Source: Thalassospira sp. HF15 (GTDB taxonomy: Bacteria; Pseudomonadota; Alphaproteobacteria; Rhodospirillales; Thalassospiraceae). From it: a stretch of 64,000 nt of DNA. The stretch is taken from NCBI RefSeq assembly GCF_011806525.1, contig NZ_JAAVKI010000003.1:62001-126000 (forward strand). Direction: 5' to 3'. A program made the translations under genes and the position numbers. Shown here one piece after another: positions 27,901 through 35,728 of this stretch (the stretch's first letter is position 1; every line of letters starts with the position of its first letter). Below the pieces are notes generated by a model. That model ran no database searches. It was given only the letters and a program-made list of their open reading frames with translations, and had not been told where the DNA came from.

Positions 27901-28596
27901 ATGCCGGTTGAAAAAGCGCTGACCACGGATTTCGTTCCCATTCCCCTGCCCGACTATCAGGAGTATGACCTCAACGAAATGCGCGCCCGGGCGCAAGGCT
28001 TCTATGACGACATCAAAACCCGCCACACCGTGCGCGACTTTTCGGACCGGCCGGTTCCACGCGACATCATCGAAACCTGCATTCGTGCTGCGGGCACAGC
28101 ACCAAACGGTGCAAATCATCAACCCTGGCACTTCTCTGTGATTGGGGATCCTGCAATGAAACGCAAAATCCGCCTCGCCGCCGAAGAAGAAGAACGCGCC
28201 TTTTATGAAGGCCGCGCAGGCGAGGAATGGCTTGATGCCCTCAAACCGCTTGGCACCGATGATGCCAAACCGTTCCTTGAAACAGCCCCGTGGCTGATTT
28301 GCATCTTTGGCGAACGCAAAAGCCGATCTGCCGATGGCAAGCTGCGCAAGAACTACTATGTGCCGGAATCCGTCTCGATCGCGACCGGCTTTCTGATTGC
28401 CGCCCTTCACCGTGCCGGCCTTGCCACCCTGACCCACACGCCAAATCCGATGAGCTTCCTGACCGATATCTGCGGCCGCCCGGATCACAACAAGCCCTAT
28501 ATCCTGCTGGTCACGGGCTACCCGGCGGCTGATGCCACCATCCCGGCGCATGCGACCGAGAAAAAGGACCTTTCGGAAATCGCGACATTCTTCTGA
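27901..28596 (+). CDS. Nitroreductase family protein (iodotyrosine deiodinase-like branch)
   Basis: A 231-residue FMN flavoprotein. The FMN-binding [39 protein letters not shown] is typical of the branch that contains iodotyrosine deiodinase homologues (GTAPxGANxQPW). The C-terminal part has [28 protein letters not shown]. It may reduce nitro compounds or dehalogenate phenols; the substrate is unknown. Cytoplasmic, no signal peptide, single gene followed by a terminator. Confidence 0.85.
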   Translation: MPVEKALTTDFVPIPLPDYQEYDLNEMRARAQGFYDDIKTRHTVRDFSDRPVPRDIIETCIRAAGTAPNGANHQPWHFSVIGDPAMKRKIRLAAEEEERAFYEGRAGEEWLDALKPLGTDDAKPFLETAPWLICIFGERKSRSADGKLRKNYYVPESVSIATGFLIAALHRAGLATLTHTPNPMSFLTDICGRPDHNKPYILLVTGYPAADATIPAHATEKKDLSEIATFF

Positions 28597-28618
28597 GTGC
28601 GCCAAAAACACGTAAACA

Positions 28619-28650
28619 AAAAGCCCCGCATATTGCAGGGCTTTTGCAAT
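28619..28650. terminator. Terminator between nitroreductase and kinase genes
   Basis: AAAGCCC-C-GC pairs with GC-A-GGGCTTT over a 5-nt loop, flanked by A- and T-runs. It serves the convergent nitroreductase and sensor kinase genes. Confidence 0.75.
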
Positions 28651-28664
28651 TTGACCTTCAGGTC

Positions 28665-29999
28665 TTAGTGCCCGATGGGCAATACCAGACGCACGCGAAG
28701 TCCACCGCCCGGCGCATCTTCAAGCAGAACCTCGCCGCCATGGCCGCGCGCAGAATCCCGCGCAATGGTCATGCCAAGACCAACCCCGCCGGTCGCCTGA
28801 TTGCGCGACTCTTCAAGACGGTAAAACGGTTTGAACACCTCTTCGCGCTTGTCAGCGGGAATACCCGGACCGTCATCATCAAAGACAATCTCGTAATCCT
28901 GCCCACGGCGCCCGGCGCGTACTGACAGGTTGTTGGCATAACGCCCTGCATTGGACATGATGTTGGCAATACAGCGTTTGACCGATTGCGGGCGCAGCTC
29001 CATCTCAAGACTGTCTTCGATGTGAAGATCAATCTGCTGCCCGTCGCGCAAAGCTTCACCAACCTGATCGGTCAGAAGCTTGCCGATGTCGGTCAGAACC
29101 GCTTTTTCGCCTTCTTCGCCACGGGCGAATGCCAGATAGGCATCGACCATGCGCTCCATATCGACGACATCTTGCTTCAGCGCGTCCACACCCGGCGAGC
29201 TTTGCTGCATGGCAAGCTCAAGCTTCATGCGGGTCAAAGGCGTGCGCAAATCATGCGATACCCCCGCCAACAACGCTGTGCGCTGCGACAGATGCCGCCC
29301 GATGCGATCGCGCATCGACAAGAAGGACGTCGCAGCCATACGAACCTCGGCGGCGCCTTCTGGCTTGAAGTTTTCAACATCCACACCGCGCCCGAACTGA
29401 TCAGCGGCCTTGGCAAGACGCCGGATCGGGCGAACCTGATTGCGCATGAAGATCACCGCCACCCCATACAGAATAAGGGCGGAGCCCGCGATCCACATAA
29501 AGAAGATATAGGTGGTGGAATTATAAAGGCGCTTGCGCGGGGCAATGATCGACATCACCCCGTGTTTCAGCTGCACCCGGATTTCAAGTTTGCGGTCATC
29601 CAGATCAAGATCAAAGAAGAACGGGCGCTGCAGGCGCTCATCCAAAGCCACGAAAAGCTCCTCGGACACCAATCCCAGTGGCGGTTCGGTGATCTCACGC
29701 TCAAGGATCGCATCGGGCTCGAACACCATATCAAGCTGCATGCGGGCGCGTGCGGTGTTTTGAATCCATTCGTAATGGTCTTCGTCGGGATACTGGCCAA
29801 GATAGTCGATCACGAAAACGACATCACCGGCCAACCCGCGGCTGAGCTGCCGGGCTACCGTGTCCCAATGGCGTTCAAAAAAGATCAGGACCGTGACGAT
29901 CTGCAATAGCAGCATCGGCGTCATCAGGATCAGAAGCGACCGGCCCAAAAGCCCTGTCGGCATCAATGACTTGATCCATCCGTTCTGTTCGCTACCCAC
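28665..29999 (-). CDS. EnvZ-type sensor histidine kinase
   Basis: A 444-residue inner-membrane kinase: transmembrane helices at about 19-41 and 163-185 enclosing a 120-residue periplasmic loop, a HAMP domain (MRNQVRPIRRLAKAADQFGRG), the phosphorylation site H249 in LAGVSHDLRTPLTRMK, and a HATPase domain with NAGRYA, DDDGPGIP and GVGLGMTIARD. Sequence style is OmpR-EnvZ class. It starts with GTG at 29999 after AGGGATAAGCAGC and lies 45 bp downstream of its response regulator. The signal is unknown. The MarR/regulator/kinase/ilvE order matches the petP-petR region of Rhodobacter relatives. Confidence 0.9.
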   Translation of the reverse strand: MGSEQNGWIKSLMPTGLLGRSLLILMTPMLLLQIVTVLIFFERHWDTVARQLSRGLAGDVVFVIDYLGQYPDEDHYEWIQNTARARMQLDMVFEPDAILEREITEPPLGLVSEELFVALDERLQRPFFFDLDLDDRKLEIRVQLKHGVMSIIAPRKRLYNSTTYIFFMWIAGSALILYGVAVIFMRNQVRPIRRLAKAADQFGRGVDVENFKPEGAAEVRMAATSFLSMRDRIGRHLSQRTALLAGVSHDLRTPLTRMKLELAMQQSSPGVDALKQDVVDMERMVDAYLAFARGEEGEKAVLTDIGKLLTDQVGEALRDGQQIDLHIEDSLEMELRPQSVKRCIANIMSNAGRYANNLSVRAGRRGQDYEIVFDDDGPGIPADKREEVFKPFYRLEESRNQATGGVGLGMTIARDSARGHGGEVLLEDAPGGGLRVRLVLPIGH

Positions 30000-30044
30000 G
30001 CTGCTTATCCCTGTCCGTTTTCATGGTCGCTTATCTGACGCTCT

Positions 30045-30773
30045 TTAATCCGTATACAGGACATAGCCCTGACCACGCACTGTCTGCAAGTATCTTGGCT
30101 GTTTGGGGTCTTCTTCGAATTTGCGCCTAAGGCGGGTGACCTGCACATCGATGCTGCGCGATGCTGCGGGATCAGTGGCATTACCGCTGATCATGCCCTG
30201 AAGCTGTTCGCGTGACGTCGTCTGACCGCGCCGTTTGACCAGTGCTGCAAGCAACGCCTGCTCGGCCGTGGTCAGATAGATATGCTCATCGCCGCGTTGC
30301 AGGGTCATCCGCGTCAGATCAAAACGGTACGCGCCAAAGGATGCCGCGCTGTCGGCTTCTTCAGGTGCGGCAATATCTTGGGGTTCCGGCAACTCGCCAT
30401 AGCGGCGCAAGATCGCCTCGATCCGCAGGACCAGTTCGCGTGGTTCAAACGGTTTGGCCAGGTAATCGTCAACCCCGGCCTCAAGGCCTGCAATGCGATC
30501 CGCGGTCTCGGAAAGTGCGGTCAGCAGCAGGATCGGCACCTTTGATCCGGTCTGACGCAAACTGCGCGCGAGATCGACACCCTTCTCACCGGGCATCAGG
30601 ACATCAAGCACAATCAGATCAAACTGCAACCCCGACAGGCTTGCGCGCGCACTGGCTGCGTCACGTGCAGAAGACACGTTAAAACCGTTCTCGCCCAGAT
30701 AACGGGTAAGAAGGTCACGCAAACGGTCATCATCATCGACCACAAGAACATGCGGCAGATCGGCACCGGTCAT
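30045..30773 (-). CDS. OmpR-family response regulator (PetR-like)
   Basis: A 242-residue receiver plus winged-helix regulator. The receiver has the acidic pocket VVDDDDRLRD, phospho-acceptor D57 in LIVLDVLMPGEKG and the conserved lysine in DDYLAKPFEPREL; the C-terminal OmpR-type domain has TTAEQALLAALVKRRGQTTSREQL and VDVQVTRLRRKFEEDPKQPRYLQTVRGQGYVL. I chose the ATG at 30773 (AGGAAA upstream) over a 19-residue longer form. It is 45 bp upstream of the kinase. Position behind a MarR gene divergent from ilvE is that of PetR, known in Rhodobacter capsulatus near the bc1 genes. Confidence 0.92.
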   Translation of the reverse strand: MTGADLPHVLVVDDDDRLRDLLTRYLGENGFNVSSARDAASARASLSGLQFDLIVLDVLMPGEKGVDLARSLRQTGSKVPILLLTALSETADRIAGLEAGVDDYLAKPFEPRELVLRIEAILRRYGELPEPQDIAAPEEADSAASFGAYRFDLTRMTLQRGDEHIYLTTAEQALLAALVKRRGQTTSREQLQGMISGNATDPAASRSIDVQVTRLRRKFEEDPKQPRYLQTVRGQGYVLYTD

Positions 30774-30889
30774 TGGGGTTTCCTGAACACCGAAATTAAT
30801 CTGGACCTTTAAACAGTAACTTGGCCCCAAAATCTTTCAAAAGCGTAAGGATGACCACGGCAAAATTGTGGCCGGTCCAAAAGCCTGTT

Positions 30890-31405
30890 TCAGCCTGCAC
30901 GGCGGCGCATGCCATCGGGCCCGTCATCCTCGAACCGTTTACGGTCCTTTTCTTCCATCATGCCCAGCATGACCTTGCGGAAACCTTCAACCGATTCTGC
31001 CCCGGCCTCGCGATAGGCTGCGGCAATCAGGGCACGCTGCTGTTCGGTCAGCTCGCGTTCAAGTGCTTCACCCTTTTCCGTCAGGGTCAGCAAGCGCTGG
31101 CGGCGGTCCTGCAGACCGGTCTTTTGTTCGATGAAACCTTCACGCACCAATTGGCCAAGTACACGTGACAACGACTGCTTGGTGATCTTGAGAATCGCCA
31201 ACAGGTCGCTGACCGTAATACCGGGGTTTCGACTGACGAAATAGATGACCCGGTGGTGGGCGCGACCGAAATTATATTGCGCAAGCATCTGGTCCGCGAC
31301 TTCGGTGAAATCACGGTACGCATAGAACAGCAATTCAATGCCTTGTCTAAGTTCTTCTTCCCGCAGGAAAAGCGGGTTTACCTTGCGTGTAGAGATATCT
31401 GCCAT
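30890..31405 (-). CDS. MarR-family regulator (PetP-like)
   Basis: A 171-residue MarR-type winged-helix protein: dimerisation helices at both ends, recognition region NPGITVSDLLAILKITKQSLSRVLGQLVREGFIEQKTGLQDRRQRLLTLTEKG (about 60-112). It is followed after 116 bp by the OmpR-type regulator and is divergent from ilvE. This is the neighbourhood of PetP in Rhodobacter relatives. A dyad TGTCA-N7-TGACA in the divergent spacer is a candidate operator for it. Confidence 0.87.
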   Translation of the reverse strand: MADISTRKVNPLFLREEELRQGIELLFYAYRDFTEVADQMLAQYNFGRAHHRVIYFVSRNPGITVSDLLAILKITKQSLSRVLGQLVREGFIEQKTGLQDRRQRLLTLTEKGEALERELTEQQRALIAAAYREAGAESVEGFRKVMLGMMEEKDRKRFEDDGPDGMRRRAG

Positions 31406-31417
31406 GCTTATCCGTTA

Positions 31418-31434
31418 TGTCAGTTATATTGACA
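31418..31434. promoter_or_regulatory. Candidate MarR/PetP operator
   Basis: TGTCA-GTTATAT-TGACA is a perfect 5-bp dyad 13 bp upstream of the MarR start and about 85 bp upstream of ilvE. The TTGACA inside it could be an ilvE -35 element, so binding would affect both genes. Confidence 0.35.
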
Positions 31435-31518
31435 CATTAATCTATGAATGTTACCCCGACCAGACAAATAAGGACATAAAGTTACGTCCAGGAACGTTCT
31501 TGAAATGGAATTTGGCAA

Positions 31519-32415
31519 ATGACGACTCCGACCTTTGATAACCGGGATGGTTATATCTGGTATAATGGCGAACTTAAACCGTGGCGTGAAAGCACTTTGC
31601 ATGTGCTGAGCCATGCTGTCCATTACGGGAGTGCAGTGTTTGAGGGCGAACGGTCCTATAACGGCAAGGTTTTCAAGCTGGCCGAACATGGCGAACGCCT
31701 GATCAAATCCGGCGAAATTCTGGACATGACCATTCCCTATAGCGCGGCCGAACTTGATGACGCTGTCATCGAAACACTGGCCGCCAACAATATTACCGAA
31801 GGCTATATTCGCCGTATTGCCTGGCGCGGCAGTGAAATGATGGGTGTTTCTGCCCAGACCACGCGCATCAATGTGGCGATTGCCTGCTGGGAATGGCCAA
31901 GCTATTTCGCACCGGAAGAACGCCTGAAAGGCATCCGTCTGGATCTGTCGAAATGGGCCCGTCCGGCACCGAATACCGCGCCGACCAACGCCAAGGCCGC
32001 TGGTCTTTACATGATCTGCACGCTTTCAAAGCACGAAGCAGAACGCAAAGGCTATGCCGATGCCCTGATGCTCGATTACCGCGGCCAAGTGGCTGAAGCC
32101 ACTGGTGCCAACGTGTTCTTCATCAAGGACGGTCAGATCCATACACCGACCCCCGATTGCTTCCTGGATGGCATTACGCGCCGCACCGTGATCGGTTTGG
32201 CGAAGGCGCGCGGATACGAGGTTATCGAACGCGCGATCATGCCTGAAGAAATGGAAGGGTTCGAAGAATGCTTCCTGACCGGCACCGCTGCCGAAGTCAC
32301 CCCGGTGGCCGAAATTGGTCCGTACAGCTTTGCGCCCGGCGAGGTTTGCAAAGCCATGATGGAAGATTACATGGCGCTGGTGCGCGGCGAAAATACCGCC
32401 GTTGCCGCTGAATAA
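31519..32415 (+). CDS. ilvE: Branched-chain amino acid aminotransferase
   Basis: This fold type IV PLP enzyme interconverts leucine, isoleucine and valine with their 2-keto acids. The 298-residue protein has LSHAVHYGSAVFEGERSY at the N terminus, the catalytic lysine K159 in TNAKAAGLYM, and the PLP-binding GQVAEATGANVFFIKDG and GITRRTVI motifs. No signal peptide. It is divergent from the MarR/regulator/kinase set and ends at a strong terminator. Confidence 0.94.
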   Translation: MTTPTFDNRDGYIWYNGELKPWRESTLHVLSHAVHYGSAVFEGERSYNGKVFKLAEHGERLIKSGEILDMTIPYSAAELDDAVIETLAANNITEGYIRRIAWRGSEMMGVSAQTTRINVAIACWEWPSYFAPEERLKGIRLDLSKWARPAPNTAPTNAKAAGLYMICTLSKHEAERKGYADALMLDYRGQVAEATGANVFFIKDGQIHTPTPDCFLDGITRRTVIGLAKARGYEVIERAIMPEEMEGFEECFLTGTAAEVTPVAEIGPYSFAPGEVCKAMMEDYMALVRGENTAVAAE

Positions 32416-32453
32416 TTTTTTTGAATAATCAGATCGATTATTCACATTTATTG

Positions 32454-32490
32454 AAAAGCAACCCGTTCCCCGTGGGGCGGGTTGCTTTTT
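32454..32490 (+). terminator. Terminator after ilvE
   Basis: AAAAGCAACCCG pairs with CGGGTTGCTTTT around a GC-rich loop, followed by T residues, about 40 bp after the stop. Confidence 0.85.
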
Positions 32491-32642
32491 ACGTGAAACA
32501 GTGCGTTAAATTCAAATACCCTACAGAGACGCCGCGAAGTTCAACTCCAGATTAACGCGGTTAAAAAAAGCGATTTGAATGCCGGGTAAAAGTGGACTGG
32601 GCATTGAGATATCGGATGGAAAAACGACCGCCGGATTCTGCC

Positions 32643-33563
32643 ATGAACCAGCTTTCGAGCGCGATCAAAATCCTTTTCGCGTTGTTTCTGATCACCCTCG
32701 CCTTGCAGCCCCGTCAGACGCAGGCGCGCAGTCTTGTTGATATCCGCCTTCCGGTGCGCGAGAGCGATTTTGCAGTGGTACAGTACTGTCAGCGTGACAG
32801 CCGTCCCGACTGCCGTTTGTGCCTTAAGGGCTCCCCCGGCAATGCGTCACTCGTGAATTATTCGATCTTGCAGAAAGCCCTGAAAACCGGTGGTCTGCAG
32901 GCGATTGTCAAAGCCGTTCCCTCGCCAAATTCCGAGCGCAGCCGCAAAATGATCATTGATGGCATCGCCGACATCAAATCGGATTGGGGGTTCAATATCG
33001 ATCCCGCCCAGAATGTCCTTAAATCCGCACCAATCATGCGCAACGGCGAGTTTCAGAAAGGGGTCTATGTCAGTCAGGAAACCTTGCACGCCCGCGCAGA
33101 AACCCCGATTTCAGATGTCCACCAAATGAGGGCAGTCTCCATCCGCACCTGGCGACTGGATTGGGAAGTGCTTCAAAGCCTTCGCCCCAAAAGCCTGATC
33201 AGCGCCCCGACCACCTTGCAAATGTCTGCCTTGATCAATGCCGGACGCGCGGATTTCACCCTGCTTGAATTTTCATCCGAGCCCGACATGGCACGGAAAT
33301 ACTTCGGGATACGTTTGTACCCCCTGCACGGTGTTAAGGTTGTCCTGCCCGGCAGCCAGCATTTCATGGTCTCGCGTCACCTGCCCGATGCGGAAAAGAT
33401 CGTCGCGGCCCTTGATACCGGCCTTAAAGCCCTGCACCGCAGTGGATTTATCCACCAGTGTCTGGTCAATAGCGGGATCATCAATGAACGTGTCAAGGAC
33501 TGGCGCATTTTAAACGCCCCCGACGATCCGACAGCCGCGGAACCAGAAAAACCATCACATTAA
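32643..33563 (+). CDS. Periplasmic solute-binding-like protein (orphan, SBP family 3-like)
   Basis: From the ATG at 32643 the product is 306 residues, with a signal peptide MNQLSSAIKILFALFLITLA cleaved near QTQARS. The mature part has alternating short strands and helices like extracellular solute-binding domains of family 3; the IDGIADIKSDWGFNIDPAQNVLKSAPIMRNGEF segment fits. Four cysteines near the mature N terminus (YCQRDSRPDCRLCLKG plus one at the end) may form disulfides. In-frame starts upstream give a worse signal sequence. No permease or ATPase genes are adjacent, so it may be a sensor or partner of distant components. Confidence 0.65.
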   Translation: MNQLSSAIKILFALFLITLALQPRQTQARSLVDIRLPVRESDFAVVQYCQRDSRPDCRLCLKGSPGNASLVNYSILQKALKTGGLQAIVKAVPSPNSERSRKMIIDGIADIKSDWGFNIDPAQNVLKSAPIMRNGEFQKGVYVSQETLHARAETPISDVHQMRAVSIRTWRLDWEVLQSLRPKSLISAPTTLQMSALINAGRADFTLLEFSSEPDMARKYFGIRLYPLHGVKVVLPGSQHFMVSRHLPDAEKIVAALDTGLKALHRSGFIHQCLVNSGIINERVKDWRILNAPDDPTAAEPEKPSH

Positions 33564-33610
33564 GGCACCCATCCGGCGGTGTTTGTGTATCGGTCGGCCA
33601 CCCACATTCA

Positions 33611-33761
33611 TAATTGTATGAGGATTTAAATCCACGTTGCACGCTCGTGAAACGTCAACATCTGCCTGCCAATTTTCTTTGCTGAAGGCAGGCAGTTGGC
33701 CAGCTTGTCAAAGGTCGGGCCCGCGCACCGGAATACCGAAAATCAATCCTCATACCAATTA
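33611..33761. mobile_element. MITE-like element with terminal inverted repeats
   Basis: TAATTGTATGAGGAT (33611-33625) and ATCCTCATACCAATTA (33746-33761) are inverted copies with one inserted base. Both ends finish in TA, as expected for insertion into a TA dinucleotide (IS630/mariner style). The 151-bp interior has no ORF but a 9-bp stem CTGCCTGCC / GGCAGGCAG at 33662-33695 and GGATTTAAATCC beside the left end. A miniature non-autonomous element is the best reading; a structured RNA is the alternative. Confidence 0.35.
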
Positions 33762-33800
33762 CCACAAGTACAGAAACCGCTGTGCGGCAAGCGACCACGA

Positions 33801-33833
33801 AAAACGGACCGCCCGGATATTCCGGACGGTCCG
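33801..33833 (-). terminator. Terminator after the BCCT transporter gene
   Basis: CGGACCG-C-CCGGA and TCCGG-A-CGGTCCG form an imperfect 12-bp stem with a 3-nt loop; on the minus strand it is followed by TTTTTCG. Confidence 0.8.
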
Positions 33834-33871
33834 CTTCGCATTCTGGCAAGAATGTCTGGGCGTTGGCGTGC

Positions 33872-35521
33872 CTATTCAGCATGCCTTGGTGTGGTGATCG
33901 ACGGCCCCGGGTGAACATCAGGGAGTTCGGTTTCGTCGACATAGGCATTGGGCAGGTTGTGTTCCGCCTCGTGCTCGGTCTCGTACCATTGCGTGTAGCG
34001 ATAGAGCACAAGGGAATCTCGCCCAAGGCCGCGTAGCAACCCATACATCATCACCAGGATCACGGCAGCAAACGGGAAGCCCGCCACCACCGCTGCGGCC
34101 TGCAAGGCCGATAAGCCGCCTGCCACCAGCAGAACCGCGGCAATCACGCCTTCGGTCGTGGCCCAGAACAGACGCTGAATGCGTGGCGGATTGGCGTCGC
34201 CGCCTGCGGTCAGCATGTCGATGACAAACGACCCGCTGTCTGACGAGGTGACAAACCAGATCACGATCATGACAATCACCACGGTCGTGACAAACTTGGT
34301 TAGCGGCATGAATTCAAGCAGTTTGAAGATCGCACTGCCGTAACTTGCCTTGGTGGCCTCGATCAGGCCGGGATCACCGACCATTTCCATATGGATCGCT
34401 GCCCCGCCAAAAGCAGTGAACCAGAAGAACAGAATGAAGACCGGGATGAACAATACACCAAGGGTGAATTCGCGTACCGTGCGGCCCCGCGAAATACGGG
34501 CGATGAAGATGCCGACAAACGGTGACCACGAAACCCACCATGCCCAATAGAAGATTGTCCAGCCGGTCTGCCAGTTCGTGTCGGTGTAGGCTTCGCTCCA
34601 GAAACTGATCTGGACCAGACTGCTGACATAGTTGCCGACATTCTCAACAAAGCTGTCAAAGACAAACAGGGTCGGCCCGAAGATCAGGACAAAGGCCAGC
34701 AACACAAAGCTGAGCTGGATGTTGAGGTTACTGATCCGCTTGATGCCCCCATCAAGGCCCGCCATGACCGAAATGGTCGCAAACACGGTAATGATGGCAA
34801 TCAGAATGATCTGAACCGGCATCGTGTCGGGAATACCAAACAACGAATTCAGGCCCGAGCTGATCTGCATGACACCAAGACCAAGGGTCGTGACGATGCC
34901 AAACATGGTGCCAAACACAGCAAGAATATCAACAACGTGGCCCCAGGTGCCGTAAATGCGTTCGCCAATGATCGGATACAGGGCGGAGCGGATCGAAAGC
35001 GGCAATCCCTTGCGGTAATGGAAATAGGCCAGCGACAGACCGACAATGCAATAGAGCGCCCAGCCATGAATGCCCCAGTGCAAGAACGATATCGTCATCG
35101 CCTGTTCGGCGGCCGCGATGCTTTCGGGTTCGGCCATGGGTGGCGCGAAATAGTGATAAAGCGGTTCGGCCACCCCCCAATAGAGCAACCCAATGCCGAT
35201 GCCGGCACTAAACAGCATCGCCGTCCAAGAAAACAGACCATATTCCGGCTTGTCGGTCTGACGTCCCAGACGCACCCGGCCATACGGCCCGATGGCAAGA
35301 TACAGACTGACCACCACGGCCAGATTGGCCACAATAATCAGGAACCAGCCGAAATAGTTGCCGATCACGGATTGCGCGGCTGAGAACAGCGCCCCGGCGG
35401 TTTCGGTAAAGACCGCGCCGAATATGATGAACCCCAAAATCAGGATCGCCGATACGGAAAAGACCGGCTTGCTGACACGGGGGAAGGGCCCAAGCGGCCC
35501 CACCTTCATTTTGTCGTCCAT
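33872..35521 (-). CDS. BCCT-family transporter (choline/betaine or choline-sulfate uptake)
   Basis: A 549-residue secondary transporter with 12 predicted membrane helices. Family signatures are SAGIGIGLLYWGVAEPLYHY (Na+/substrate region) and the aromatic box TIFYWAWWVSWSPFVGIFIARISRGRT, plus FVTSSDSGSFV. It imports quaternary ammonium compounds using ion gradients. It lies 207 bp downstream of choline sulfatase on the same strand, so choline or choline-O-sulfate is the likely substrate. The ATG at 35521 has GAGG upstream; a start 9 codons earlier is less good. The C-terminal tail of about 45 residues is hydrophilic and acidic. Confidence 0.9.
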   Translation of the reverse strand: MDDKMKVGPLGPFPRVSKPVFSVSAILILGFIIFGAVFTETAGALFSAAQSVIGNYFGWFLIIVANLAVVVSLYLAIGPYGRVRLGRQTDKPEYGLFSWTAMLFSAGIGIGLLYWGVAEPLYHYFAPPMAEPESIAAAEQAMTISFLHWGIHGWALYCIVGLSLAYFHYRKGLPLSIRSALYPIIGERIYGTWGHVVDILAVFGTMFGIVTTLGLGVMQISSGLNSLFGIPDTMPVQIILIAIITVFATISVMAGLDGGIKRISNLNIQLSFVLLAFVLIFGPTLFVFDSFVENVGNYVSSLVQISFWSEAYTDTNWQTGWTIFYWAWWVSWSPFVGIFIARISRGRTVREFTLGVLFIPVFILFFWFTAFGGAAIHMEMVGDPGLIEATKASYGSAIFKLLEFMPLTKFVTTVVIVMIVIWFVTSSDSGSFVIDMLTAGGDANPPRIQRLFWATTEGVIAAVLLVAGGLSALQAAAVVAGFPFAAVILVMMYGLLRGLGRDSLVLYRYTQWYETEHEAEHNLPNAYVDETELPDVHPGPSITTPRHAE

Positions 35522-35728
35522 GCTTACCTCACTGTTTCGGGTACCCAACTTTTCGTTGTTTATGCCCCGTGATCAAACATGCGGTCCGTACCCGAGCCGG
35601 ACTGCGAGGCGGTGTTGATTAGGCACTTTTGTCGTCTCGTACTCTGGTCGCTGGGTGGCGCGGTAGTCTGGCAAAAGAGTTGAGGCAGCGCCGGCCAGCC
35701 GTCCCACATGGCCGACCGACGCTGCTTC

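Larger units (their letters stand above)
33564..33871. other. Gene-free region with MITE-like element
   Basis: 308 bp without a supported gene between the binding-protein gene and the convergent BCCT transporter. It contains a terminal-inverted-repeat element (33611-33761) with an internal hairpin and the transporter terminator (33801-33833). Confidence 0.5.

Noticed and set aside
27636..27941. 101-codon minus-strand frame in the fpr-nitroreductase spacer
   Set aside because: It overlaps the nitroreductase start and the AT-rich promoter region, and shows no domain or credible ribosome site.
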